A stretch of DNA of 64,000 nucleotides, taken from assembly GCA_963668365.1 (NCBI GenBank), contig OY764266.1:2294001-2358000 (forward strand). The letters are read 5' to 3'. The notes beneath the pieces were generated by a model. It saw only the letters and a program-made list of their open reading frames with translations, was not told the DNA's origin and did no database searches. The stretch comes from VXNE01 sp963668365 (lineage in GTDB: Bacteria > Pseudomonadota > Gammaproteobacteria > Pseudomonadales > Azotimanducaceae). Shown here piece by piece: positions 27,101-35,012 of this stretch (within the stretch, counting starts at the first letter, position 1; every line of letters begins with the position of its first letter). Position numbers and translations under genes: made by a program.

Positions 27101-27285
27101 GTGGCCTGTTTCCTGTTCGTCGACGAAAGCGCTCATGATCGAAAGGCATCGCCCTAAGAGGTTCTGGCTGGCGTGGCAATCCAGGATCGGGATGTCAGCA
27201 GCGTCGTCACCCAGTTGCAAGAGGCTGAGTTTCGTTGTTTCAGTCGCTCGTGCAAATTGCACAGCAAAAGGTGCCTTTAATGCGC
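27101..27285 (+). pseudogene. DUF3800-family protein, 5' remnant with premature stop
   Basis: Translation from GTG 27101 reads ACFLFVDESAHDRKASP, then TAA, then EVLAGVAIQDRD and QLQEAEFRCF. This is the N-terminal region of DUF3800 proteins (VDESGxD motif, RNase H-like fold), with a stop where a tyrosine codon is expected and no downstream remainder. It is a degraded fragment, often seen at mobile-element borders. The 373-bp gap after the permeases holds this relic and then AT-rich sequence with a TATAAT at 27306-27311. Confidence 0.75.
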
Positions 27286-27424
27286 GATTATTAACTTTGC
27301 CCGCGTATAATTTTTAGGGGGCTAGATGGATTTTAAAGTCATCATACAAGGCCTTAACTTCGTGAGAAAAAGTGATCAATGAAGTTCCTTCAATGCAACC
27401 ATGTGTTTGCAAGGATTACATAGT

Positions 27425-27982
27425 ATGTGTGTGGATAATCTAATCAGGATGTTCAACAACACCGAACCTCTCAGCATTGAAGAGCGGGAACGGCGCAGTA
27501 AGGCATTACGACCTGACTGGATTGAAATAGCGAGAAGCGGAGAATCTCAAAAAATTTCAAGCGACACTGCCCTAAAGCAATGGCAAGAACAAAACAAGGA
27601 GCTTTTGAGGAAATTTGAGGATGCAAAAAGCGTTTTGGCAGCGTGCAACCCACACAATCAGCTACCCAAATGGGATGCAACTTACACTAAGTATGCCTCA
27701 CCCAATCAGGATTATGATTCATTCAAGACTCGCTTAAAAAACAATAAACAAGACCTTGTCTGGCAGTGTGAATTGGTAATGGCTTACTGGAAACTGCATT
27801 TGATAGCAGGAGAACCTGTCCCACCTTACTACGCAGAGCGAGTTGCGATTTTGCTTAGAAAAGCTAAAGAGCATGAAAAGGAAAAGCAATGGCTAGCTGC
27901 GTGGTGCAAACATTTTGGAACAAGTAATCGCGATCATGGCAAGTACTACAAACTTACCAAGCGAGCTGAAAAGTTAGGGTAA
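27425..27982 (+). CDS. AT-rich horizontally acquired hypothetical protein
   Basis: The 185-aa protein is soluble, lysine- and glutamine-rich and helical (LKQWQEQNKELLRKFEDAKS). Its coding sequence is visibly far more AT-rich than its GC-rich neighbours and uses A/T-ending codons. A TATAAT-like -10 box lies about 115 bp upstream, and AAGGA precedes the chosen ATG. No domain is recognised. Composition plus the adjacent DUF3800 relic argue for recent transfer. A GGGTG-GCGAAA-like hairpin follows the stop (about 27995-28008) and may end transcription. Confidence 0.7.
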   Translation: MCVDNLIRMFNNTEPLSIEERERRSKALRPDWIEIARSGESQKISSDTALKQWQEQNKELLRKFEDAKSVLAACNPHNQLPKWDATYTKYASPNQDYDSFKTRLKNNKQDLVWQCELVMAYWKLHLIAGEPVPPYYAERVAILLRKAKEHEKEKQWLAAWCKHFGTSNRDHGKYYKLTKRAEKLG

Positions 27983-28102
27983 TATGACTAGTGAGGGTGC
28001 GAAACACCCGCCTCCACTACTGATCGTCGCTACTCTCCTAGAGACTGTCAAGCTCGATCAGCAGGCATGTTAGGCCGGTGTCAGATCGTTAGGTGCGGGA
28101 GC

Positions 28103-28810
28103 ATGCTTGTGCAGTTGGTTTTCCCGATTGCGCTGGCAGCGGTGGTCGTGCTGCTGTTCCGCGATCCCACCTATCGCTTCCCGTTGCTGGCGCTGCTGCT
28201 CCCCTTCTTCCTTCTCGGCGGTTCCCGGGCACTGGGCGTTCAGAAACGCACGTCGGCGGCGCGTCTGCTGTTCAGCACACTTGGGTTTGCGGGCTTTGCC
28301 GTCGGCTGGCTGCTGGCATTCGCGGTCATTGGCTTCGGCCTGGTGCTGGCGCTGTTCTCCGTTACTCCTTCGGGACAACTGCTGAAACAGGCCAGCTTCT
28401 GGGCCGCTTCCGGGCTTGTGCTCGCGGCCTGGTTCTGGTGGCCGTGGTACGCCCGCGAGGTGCTCGCCCGGTGGCCGAGGCACCACATTCGTATCTGGAC
28501 GTCCTCGGGCAATCGCTGGGACAGGCTCTACGTCGCCTGGCGCATGCAGCGATTGGCTGAATCGGGAAGCGTGCGTTGGCGCGGCTTCGGCGCTACAACG
28601 GGCGTGATCGCCTTGGTGATGCTGGCGACAGCCGCCGGGGCGTATGACGGCTTGCACGTGCGGGTGGCGGAGGTGGGATGCGTGGCCTTGCTGGCTCCGT
28701 TGCACCTCGTGATCGTCCGGGAAGCGGATGCGATTTGCCAGCTCTGGAGCGATCATCAAGGAAACGCCGGTCCTGTGGCAGGAGAAGGAAGCCTGCGAGC
28801 TAGTGAGTAA
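28103..28810 (+). CDS. Multi-pass membrane protein of unknown function
   Basis: The 235-aa protein has about five hydrophobic segments, starting LVQLVFPIALAAVVVLLF, with a cytosolic loop RWPRHHIRIWTSSGNRWDR in the middle. No family motif is recognised. It precedes soxC by 59 bp on the same strand and might be co-transcribed. The in-frame upstream start at 28067 is not supported by hydrophobicity. Confidence 0.6.
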   Translation: MLVQLVFPIALAAVVVLLFRDPTYRFPLLALLLPFFLLGGSRALGVQKRTSAARLLFSTLGFAGFAVGWLLAFAVIGFGLVLALFSVTPSGQLLKQASFWAASGLVLAAWFWWPWYAREVLARWPRHHIRIWTSSGNRWDRLYVAWRMQRLAESGSVRWRGFGATTGVIALVMLATAAGAYDGLHVRVAEVGCVALLAPLHLVIVREADAICQLWSDHQGNAGPVAGEGSLRASE

Positions 28811-28869
28811 CGTGCCGTTTGTGGCAAGGTTCGCCTGTGCAGGAGATTTCCATCGGCGGGGAAAGGGCC

Positions 28870-30099
28870 ATGAGCGACGCACATGAGTCGAGGGTCATTG
28901 TCGGCAGCAGCCGGCGCAGTTTTCTCCAGCGCGCCAACCTCGCGGCGATCGGTGCGCTGGTGGGTTCGACCGTCCCGCTCGGACGCTCTAGGCTTGCTTC
29001 CATTGCCGCTGCCGCGCCTGTCGGAATCGAGGGCAAGGACGGCCTGACCGTGCTGAGCAACCGTCCGCTCAACGCCGAGGCGCCGCCGCACCTGCTCGAC
29101 GACGAGGTCACGCCCACGGCGCGGCACTTCATCCGCAACAACGGCATCGTACCTACGGACGTGGATCCCGCCACCTGGGAACTGCGCATCGACGGCCTGG
29201 TCGAGCGGCCGATGACATTGCGCGTCGACGACTTGCGCAGCCGTTTCGAGGTGGTCACGCATCGTCTGGTCATCGAGTGCGGAGGCAACGGTCGCTCGGG
29301 TTTCGAGCCGCCTGCGCGCGGCAACCAGTGGACCCACGGAGCAGTTGGATGCGCCGAGTGGACCGGCGTCCGGCTGGCCGATGTGCTCGAGGTCGCCGGT
29401 GTAAAGACTTCCGCGATCTACACGGCGCACGAAGGCGCCGACAGGCACCTCTCGGGCGCGCCGGGCAAGTTGCCTATCTCGCGCGGCATGCCGATCGCGA
29501 AGGCAATGGATCCCTACAACCTGATCGCGTTCGGCATGAACGGCGGGCCCCTGCATCCGATGAACGGTGCGCCTTTGCGCCTGGTGATCCCCGGCTGGCC
29601 CGGTTCCTGCTCGCAGAAGTGGCTCACCCGCATCTGGCTGCGCGACGTGGTGCATGACGGTCCGAAAATGACCGGCTCCTCATACCGTGTCCCGCGCTAT
29701 CCGGTGGCGCCGGGCACCTCCGTGCCCGAGGAAGATCTCGAGATCATTCATGCCATGCCGGTCAAGTCGCTGATTACACGGCCCCGGACCGGAGAGCGCG
29801 TCTCGGGACGGGAACTGGATGTCGCGGGACACGCCTGGGTCGGCGACTCCGAAGTGGCGAGCGTGGACCTGTCCATCGACTTCGGGGCCACCTGGCATCC
29901 GGCGCAGCTTTCGCCGCCGCACAATCCGCATGCCTGGCAACGATTTGTGCGGCGAATCAGGTTTCCGCAATCGGGCTATTTCGAGGTCTGGGCGCGGGCC
30001 ACGGACACTTCGGGCGCGAGCCAACCATTCCGGGCGGCATGGAACCCCAAGGGCTATCTCAACAACGCGATGCATCACGTCTCGGTGCATGTTGGTTAG
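28870..30099 (+). CDS. soxC: SoxC-type sulfite dehydrogenase, molybdenum subunit
   Basis: The 409-aa protein carries a Tat leader (SSRRSFLQRANLAAIGALVG). The sulfite oxidase fold follows: LVIECGGNGRSGFEPPARG, whose Cys ligates molybdenum, and PLRLVIPGWPGSCSQKWL in the substrate/cofactor region. The C-terminal dimerisation domain is present (VASVDLSIDFGATWH). It oxidises sulfite, or a sulfane carrier in the Sox pathway, in the periplasm, passing electrons to cytochrome c. The next gene encodes a small cytochrome c, its likely partner. No other sox genes are in the window, so it may act as a stand-alone sulfite dehydrogenase. Confidence 0.87.
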   Translation: MSDAHESRVIVGSSRRSFLQRANLAAIGALVGSTVPLGRSRLASIAAAAPVGIEGKDGLTVLSNRPLNAEAPPHLLDDEVTPTARHFIRNNGIVPTDVDPATWELRIDGLVERPMTLRVDDLRSRFEVVTHRLVIECGGNGRSGFEPPARGNQWTHGAVGCAEWTGVRLADVLEVAGVKTSAIYTAHEGADRHLSGAPGKLPISRGMPIAKAMDPYNLIAFGMNGGPLHPMNGAPLRLVIPGWPGSCSQKWLTRIWLRDVVHDGPKMTGSSYRVPRYPVAPGTSVPEEDLEIIHAMPVKSLITRPRTGERVSGRELDVAGHAWVGDSEVASVDLSIDFGATWHPAQLSPPHNPHAWQRFVRRIRFPQSGYFEVWARATDTSGASQPFRAAWNPKGYLNNAMHHVSVHVG

Positions 30100-30122
30100 C
30101 GCCCAAGCGCAGCCGTGAAGCG

Positions 30123-30476
30123 ATGCGACGGTCCTGCCTCTCGATAGCCTGCGTCCTGGTGGCATGCGTCGCGCTTGCGGCGGGTACGGAAGGTGACGCC
30201 CGTTCCGAGGCGCGGGAAGAGGCGCTATTCGGCGGCATGCCGGCGGACGAGGGCCGGCTGGAGGTGTTCGGATTCTGCGGCGCCTGCCACTCGATCGACC
30301 TGGTGCTGCAGCAGGGATTGACGCGCGCGGTGTGGGAGGAAGTCCTGGTGGAAATGGTGCGGGACCAGGAGATGGCGCCGCTCAGGGACGATGATCGCCG
30401 CAAGGTGCTCGATTACCTGGAGAAGTACTACGGCCCCGACCGGCGCGCGCGGAACGGCGGCAATAATCCTGCGTAG
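30123..30476 (+). CDS. Small monohaem cytochrome c, probable partner of SoxC
   Basis: The 117-aa protein has a signal peptide (SCLSIACVLVACVALAAG) and one CGACH haem site near residue 53. A Met in DQEMAPL probably gives the sixth haem ligand. It starts 23 bp after soxC and is short, as in SorB/SoxD-type electron acceptors. It would pass electrons from sulfite oxidation to the respiratory chain. Identity as SorB or truncated SoxD is inferred from position. Confidence 0.8.
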   Translation: MRRSCLSIACVLVACVALAAGTEGDARSEAREEALFGGMPADEGRLEVFGFCGACHSIDLVLQQGLTRAVWEEVLVEMVRDQEMAPLRDDDRRKVLDYLEKYYGPDRRARNGGNNPA

Positions 30477-30540
30477 ATCTTGCGCGACCGCCGGGACATC
30501 TTCTTTTTGGGGCTAAGCTATGCGGTGCCGGAGTGTTGTG

Positions 30541-30549
30541 AGAGGAGGT
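30541..30549 (+). promoter_or_regulatory. Strong ribosome-binding site fixing a TTG start
   Basis: AGAGGAGGT lies about 6 nt before the TTG at 30556. It makes that codon the start of the LLM oxidoreductase in preference to an upstream in-frame ATG at 30520 that lacks a site. Confidence 0.75.
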
Positions 30550-30555
30550 GACACC

Positions 30556-31389
30556 TTGAAGATCGGCGTCAGCATGTTCGCGACGGACTTCGCCATGCGC
30601 CTCGATGTGCTGGCGCGGGAGGCGGAGGCGAGGGGCTTCGAGTCCCTGTTCGTGCCGGAGCACACCCATATTCCGACCAGCCGGCGATCGCCATGGCCCG
30701 GCGGCGCGGCGCTGCCGAAGGCGTATTGGCACGCCCTCGATCCGTTCGTGTCGCTCATGGCTGCCGCGGCTGCCACCGAGAAACTTCGGATCGGGACCGG
30801 AATCTGCCTCCTGACCGAGCGGGACCCGTTGATCACCGCCAAGGAAGTCGCGAGTCTCGATCTGCTGTCGAACGGACGCGTCGAGTTCGGCATCGGCGCC
30901 GGCTGGAACGCGGAGGAGATGGAGAACCACGGCACCGTGTTCGAGACTCGATTCCGACTGATGAGCGAGCGCGCGAAGGCGATCAAGACGATCTGGCAGG
31001 AAGAGGCGCCTGAATTTCACGGGGAATTCGTCGATTTCGATCCGGTCTGGTCGTATCCGAAGCCGGTACAGGAGCCGAATCCGCCGATCCTGATCGGCGG
31101 CGAGTCGATCCATACCTTGCGCCGAATCGTGGAGTACGGTGACGGCTGGTTTCCGCGCGCGCGCGGCGGATTCGATCCGGCAGAGAACCTGGCGCGGTTG
31201 AAATCGGTAGCCGATGCCGCCGGACGCGACATGGCGACCCTCTCCATCAGCGTTTCCGGCGCGCCGGCGGATGCCCAGGTCCTGGACCGCTACCGCGAGG
31301 CCGGCATCCACCGCGCCGTATTGATTCTGCCGTCGGCGGGCGAGGACGGGGTGCTGCCGGTGCTGGACCGCTACGCGCAGCTCCTGTAG
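30556..31389 (+). CDS. LLM-class flavin (F420/FMN)-dependent oxidoreductase
   Basis: The 277-aa protein is a luciferase-like monooxygenase fold: LKIGVSMFATDFAM at the start, FVPEHTHIP with the conserved His, TGICLLTERDPLITAKEVAS, and GIGAGWNAEEM near residue 120. It lacks the long C-terminal arm of true luciferases, matching the F420-dependent subgroup of ~280 aa. The substrate is unknown. A 63-codon carboxyltransferase relic follows 14 bp later. Confidence 0.86.
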   Translation: MKIGVSMFATDFAMRLDVLAREAEARGFESLFVPEHTHIPTSRRSPWPGGAALPKAYWHALDPFVSLMAAAAATEKLRIGTGICLLTERDPLITAKEVASLDLLSNGRVEFGIGAGWNAEEMENHGTVFETRFRLMSERAKAIKTIWQEEAPEFHGEFVDFDPVWSYPKPVQEPNPPILIGGESIHTLRRIVEYGDGWFPRARGGFDPAENLARLKSVADAAGRDMATLSISVSGAPADAQVLDRYREAGIHRAVLILPSAGEDGVLPVLDRYAQLL

Positions 31390-31403
31390 CGGGGGCAAGA
31401 ATC

Positions 31404-31595
31404 ATGGTCTGGGAACCCGAAATCGAGGAACTGAAGCGCCGCCAGGCGTTCGCCGAACAGATGGGCGGAGCGGCCGGCGTCGCCGAGCAGCGAAAGCGGG
31501 GCAAGCTCACCGTCAGGGAACGAATCGAGCTGCTGACGGACCCCGGATCGTTCCGCGAAATAGGAAAGCTCGCGGGCGCCGCCACCTACAAGTAG
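31404..31595 (+). pseudogene. Acyl-CoA carboxylase carboxyltransferase, truncated N-terminus
   Basis: A 63-aa frame (EIEELKRRQAFAEQMGG, then GKLTVRERIELLTDPGSFRE, ending AGAATYK) is the start of a propionyl/acetyl-CoA carboxylase beta subunit, normally ~510 aa. It stops exactly where the enzyme would continue into its first crotonase domain. The rest is absent, so it is a relic of a deletion. What follows up to 31692 is unrelated. Confidence 0.78.
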
Positions 31596-31692
31596 AAACA
31601 CCAATGTCCAATTGGGGGAGTCCAACCGGGCCAAGGTTGTTCGCGCGGGCCAAATCCGCGAAGCTGTGCGGTCTCAACAGGGGAGGAAATCG

Positions 31693-31977
31693 ATGCCCAT
31701 AGATGTGTCGAAGCTGCAACCGGTCGGAGAATTCGGATCGAAGGCCTGGTGTGAAGCCTGCGCGGCAGGGGGCGTACAGCTACTGGAGGAAGCGAATCTT
31801 CTGGCTGACATCGAGTGGGGGTTCTCCGAGGACTACACGCATCCTCCCGCGCGACCGCTGCAAGGCGGGCGCGAGAAAGCGGCCTACTACATCATGGTCA
31901 AGGACGGCAAGGTCAGCGGTGGCGACGGCGCGCCGGATGCATGCAAGGCGCTCCCCGGTTTTCATGTCGAGATTTGA
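31693..31977 (+). CDS. Small conserved-looking hypothetical protein
   Basis: This 94-aa soluble protein starts at ATG after GGGGAGGAAATCG. Distinctive stretches are KAWCEACAAGGVQLLEEANL, EDYTHPPARPL and GFHVEI, suggesting a small alpha/beta unit with one CxxC. I have an impression of similar proteins beside SDR genes but cannot name a family. It overlaps the following SDR by 14 bases, implying coupled translation and a shared pathway. Confidence 0.6.
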   Translation: MPIDVSKLQPVGEFGSKAWCEACAAGGVQLLEEANLLADIEWGFSEDYTHPPARPLQGGREKAAYYIMVKDGKVSGGDGAPDACKALPGFHVEI

Positions 31978-32758
31978 ACTGACTGGCAAGGTCGCCATCG
32001 TTACGGGCGGCGGCGGAACCGCGCACGGGACAGGAAGAAGCATCGCGTGTTCGGTGGCCGACGCTGGCGCGAAGGTCGCCGTGGTGGGCCGGCATCGAGA
32101 CGCCCTCGACGGGGTCGTGGCGGAGATTCGGGAACACGGCGGGCAGGCGGCGGCCATCCCGGCCGATGTCACCGATCCGATGCAGGTGGAAACCATGGTC
32201 TCCGCGACAGCGGATGCGTTCGGCAGCGTCGATATTCTCGTGAACAATGTCGGCGGCATCGCATTCGGCAAGCCCGAAGAGATCACGCCGGATGCCTGGG
32301 CGGCCAGCATCGCCCTCAATCTCAACAGCACGTTCTTCTGCTGCGCCGCGGCGGCAAGGCGGATGATCGAGCGGCAAGGCGGCAAGATCGTCAACATCGC
32401 TTCCTCTTCCGGCATCAAGGGGGAGGAGAATGCGCCGCACTACGCGGCGGCCAAGGCGGCGGTGATCAATCTCACCAGGTCGCTGGCGATAAGCTGGGCG
32501 ATACACAGCATCAATGTGAATTGCGTTGCGCCGGGTAGCGTGAAGGTGCCCGACCGACCCATTCCCGGCATGCCGGAAGATGAATATCTGAAACGGCGAG
32601 GCTTGCAGTCGGCCGACGGCGCGAAGCCGCTGCAACTACCGGGGGATCCGAAGGACATCGCCAACGCGGTCGTCTACTTCGCCTCGGCGGGTTCCGATCT
32701 CATGACGGGGGAAACGCTGGTTGTGAGAGGGTCGGAGTGGGCTTCGGCCTACAGCTAG
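31964..32758 (+). CDS. Short-chain dehydrogenase/reductase (SDR) 1
   Basis: The 264-aa classical SDR has a glycine-rich nucleotide loop with an insertion (TGGGGTAHGTG), NNVGG, a catalytic Ser in ASSSG and the active YAAAK. It is likely a cytoplasmic NAD(P)-dependent alcohol or ketone oxidoreductase. It starts inside the end of the preceding small gene, and SDR 2 follows after 31 bp, so all three form one transcription unit. The substrate cannot be deduced. Confidence 0.85.
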   Translation: MSRFELTGKVAIVTGGGGTAHGTGRSIACSVADAGAKVAVVGRHRDALDGVVAEIREHGGQAAAIPADVTDPMQVETMVSATADAFGSVDILVNNVGGIAFGKPEEITPDAWAASIALNLNSTFFCCAAAARRMIERQGGKIVNIASSSGIKGEENAPHYAAAKAAVINLTRSLAISWAIHSINVNCVAPGSVKVPDRPIPGMPEDEYLKRRGLQSADGAKPLQLPGDPKDIANAVVYFASAGSDLMTGETLVVRGSEWASAYS

Positions 32759-32789
32759 TGACGCGTCGGAGAGGCAGGAAACAACAGAG

Positions 32790-33596
32790 ATGTCGGCTTT
32801 TGGTCTGAAAGACAAGATAGCCATTGTCACCGGTGGCGGCAGTGGCATAGGCGAGGCGATCAGCAAGGCCTACGCCGAGGCGGGGGCGCACGTCGTGGTC
32901 GGCGCGCGCCAGCGGGAACGCCTGGATCGGGTGGCGGGCGAAATTCGTGAAATGGGGCGCGAGTCGCTGGCGATTTCCGCCGACGTGACTGTCCCCGAGC
33001 AGGTGGACAACCTGATTGAGAGGACGCTGGAAAAGTTCGGCAGGCTCGACATCATGGTCGCCAATGCCGGCGGCGGCGGCTTCTCCGGGGTCATGAAAGC
33101 GACGCTGGCCGACTGGGACAGGACCATTGGCCTCAATCTCGACAGCGCGTTCCTGTGCGATGTCGCCGCGGCCAAGGTCATGATCGAGCAGGGGCACGGC
33201 GGAAAGATCATTAATATCTCCTCCACCGCGGGGATCAATCTGAATCCGCGCCTCGAGGCCTACGCTGCCGCGAAAGCCGGCATGATCAACCTGACCAAGA
33301 GTCTGGCGATCAATTTCGCCGGGCACGACATCAACGTGAACTGCGTCGCGCCCGGTGTCACGGTGACCCCGTACATGAGGGAAAGGGGCTTCGCGCCACC
33401 GGCCACGAGAAAGGACGGCACGGAGGTGCCGCCGCTGTTGCTCCCCAATGAAACGGAACACGTCGCCGACGCCTGCGTCTTCCTCGCCTCGGACGCCGCC
33501 GCGCACGTGACCGGCGAGTTGATGATCGTGCGCGGCATGTTCCACATGGAGCGCAGCAACGACGTGCTGCGCGATCGCGCCGGCCTGATCCAATAA
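32790..33596 (+). CDS. Short-chain dehydrogenase/reductase (SDR) 2
   Basis: The 268-aa classical SDR, FabG-like, has TGGGSGIGEA at the N-terminus, NAGGGG, ISSTAG (catalytic Ser) and YAAAKAG. The C-terminus (GELMIVRG) is typical of 3-oxoacyl reductase-like members. It follows SDR 1 directly, suggesting two successive redox steps on a shared small-molecule substrate. Downstream lies the toxin-antitoxin locus on the same strand. Confidence 0.87.
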   Translation: MSAFGLKDKIAIVTGGGSGIGEAISKAYAEAGAHVVVGARQRERLDRVAGEIREMGRESLAISADVTVPEQVDNLIERTLEKFGRLDIMVANAGGGGFSGVMKATLADWDRTIGLNLDSAFLCDVAAAKVMIEQGHGGKIINISSTAGINLNPRLEAYAAAKAGMINLTKSLAINFAGHDINVNCVAPGVTVTPYMRERGFAPPATRKDGTEVPPLLLPNETEHVADACVFLASDAAAHVTGELMIVRGMFHMERSNDVLRDRAGLIQ

Positions 33597-33633
33597 GGCC
33601 TCTTGCCCGCCGGGTCAGAGACGGTGGTCAAGA

Positions 33634-33682
33634 TTGCGCAACGGAGACCCTTTTCCTATACTTGTACGGGAATTCCGTACAA
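33634..33682 (+). promoter_or_regulatory. Promoter and operator of the yefM-yoeB locus
   Basis: TTGCGC (33634-33639) and TATACT (33657-33662) are separated by 17 bp. Directly after lies a perfect 8-bp inverted repeat, TTGTACGG at 33662-33669 and CCGTACAA at 33675-33682, around a GAATT centre. The site overlaps the transcription start, as expected for autoregulation by a YefM-type antitoxin. It ends 13 bp before the GTG start of the antitoxin. Confidence 0.72.
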
Positions 33683-33695
33683 CCGGGTGGGCGTC

Positions 33696-33968
33696 GTGGA
33701 TACGGTCAGCGTAAACCGATTCAGGGACCATCTGAAATCGATGGTGGAACAGGTAATTAACAATCATGTGCCGCTCAAGGTGACACGTCGCTCGGGTCCT
33801 GACTTCGTGGTGGTCGGCGCCGAAGACTGGGAACGGGAGCAGGAGACGTTGTACGTCCTGCAAAACAAAGATCTCATGCGCCAGATCGCCAGTTCCCGGG
33901 CAACCCACTCCCAAGGGAGGGGCTACCGCCCCACAACTGAGCAAACGAATGAGGTCACTGGTCTTTGA
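33696..33968 (+). CDS. yefM: Phd/YefM-family antitoxin
   Basis: The 90-aa protein has an N-terminal Phd/YefM DNA-binding fold: VDTVSVNRFRDHLKSMVEQV, then PLKVTRRSGPDFVVVGAEDW. The acidic, disordered C-terminus would bind and inhibit YoeB. GTG 33696 is the chosen start; the longer frame from 33603 adds residues translated through the operator. It overlaps the toxin gene by 20 bases, the usual arrangement. Confidence 0.85.
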   Translation: MDTVSVNRFRDHLKSMVEQVINNHVPLKVTRRSGPDFVVVGAEDWEREQETLYVLQNKDLMRQIASSRATHSQGRGYRPTTEQTNEVTGL

Positions 33969-34230
33969 GGGCGAGACTTGGGCCGCGTACGACGAAAGGG
34001 TGCGCGATAGAGACAAGAGCCTGCACCGTACGCTTTGCAGACTTCTAAGGGAGATGTTGCGTTCGGACGACCCATCGTCCGGCACCGGGAAACCGGAACC
34101 GCTCAGGCACGATTTGTCAGGTTTTTGGTCGAGGCGTATTTCGCGAGGCGACCGTTTGGTCTATCGGTTTGATGACGACGCCATCTACATTTTTGCGATT
34201 GGTGGACACTACGACCAGATCGATGTTTGA
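33949..34230 (+). CDS. yoeB: YoeB-family mRNA interferase toxin
   Basis: The 93-aa protein matches Txe/YoeB toxins, which cut mRNA in the ribosomal A site. The core signature LSGFWSRRISRGDRLVYRF ends in the conserved GGHYD near residue 88. Its length is close to the usual 84-90 aa, and no frameshift is seen, so it is probably active. A short AT-rich gap follows (TTATTGATATATTTTAAG, about 34286), which is probably promoter for the next genes. Confidence 0.87.
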   Translation: MRSLVFEGETWAAYDERVRDRDKSLHRTLCRLLREMLRSDDPSSGTGKPEPLRHDLSGFWSRRISRGDRLVYRFDDDAIYIFAIGGHYDQIDV

Positions 34231-34322
34231 AGCTGCGCTATTTCCCCGTGCGAAAGCTATCAGCGCGCGTCGAAGTCTAATAAGTTATTGATATATTTTA
34301 AGTTCAAGTTTTGACGAAACAA

Positions 34323-35012
34323 ATGCCCACTTTGCGTGACCTGCACGCCGGACTAAGCCGCCAGCTCGAAACCCTGGAAGGCAAGCTCGCCGCTGGAGAA
34401 ACCCTGGGCGGCTGGAAGGTGGGCCTGACCTCGGGACAGGCGCGCGATTCCATGGGAGCGGGCTTTCGCCCATTCGGCTATATCCTCGAAAGTCGCATTT
34501 TCGCGTCGGGTGCCCGCATCGACCGTGCCGCCTTCAGCAGCGTCGGCGTGGAGAACGAGTGTTGTTTCACGATTGGCCGGGAGCTCGCGGGCGAGGTGTC
34601 GCGCGACGAAGTTCTCGAAGCGGTAGAGAACGTTGCGCCGGGATTCGAGCTCAACGAGCGGCGCCTCCCGGCGGATGCGCCGGCGCCGGAGCGGCTGGCG
34701 GATGACCTTTCGCAGTGGGGCATCGTGGCAGGCGTTCCCCGGGCGGTCGCCGGGGTCGACTTCGAGTCCCTTGTCGTCACGCTCGCCCGCGACGGGCAGG
34801 TGGTGGAAACGGTGGCCGCGCGCGGTCACATCGAGGATCACTTCGCGTCGATTGCGGCGCTGGCGGCGCAGTTGTCCCGGTTCGGCCGAACGCTGCAGCC
34901 CGGACAGCGGGTCATCACGGGTTCTTTCGGGCGTTGTCCGGTGGCAGGGCCCTCCAGGTGGTCGGGCGATTTCGGTTCCGATCTGGGCATAGCGGAAGTG
35001 GTGTTCGCATGA
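34323..35012 (+). CDS. 2-keto-4-pentenoate hydratase / fumarylacetoacetase-fold protein
   Basis: The 229-aa protein has WKVGLTSGQARDSMG near its start, SVGVENECCFTIGRE carrying the metal-binding Glu residues in the middle, and GQRVITGSFGRCPVAGP at the end, the layout of MhpD-like hydratases. These enzymes act in meta-cleavage of aromatics or on related keto acids. The start is ambiguous: ATG 34323 is chosen, TTG 34311 is the alternative. It overlaps the next gene by four bases (ATGA), so the two are coupled. Confidence 0.82.
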   Translation: MPTLRDLHAGLSRQLETLEGKLAAGETLGGWKVGLTSGQARDSMGAGFRPFGYILESRIFASGARIDRAAFSSVGVENECCFTIGRELAGEVSRDEVLEAVENVAPGFELNERRLPADAPAPERLADDLSQWGIVAGVPRAVAGVDFESLVVTLARDGQVVETVAARGHIEDHFASIAALAAQLSRFGRTLQPGQRVITGSFGRCPVAGPSRWSGDFGSDLGIAEVVFA

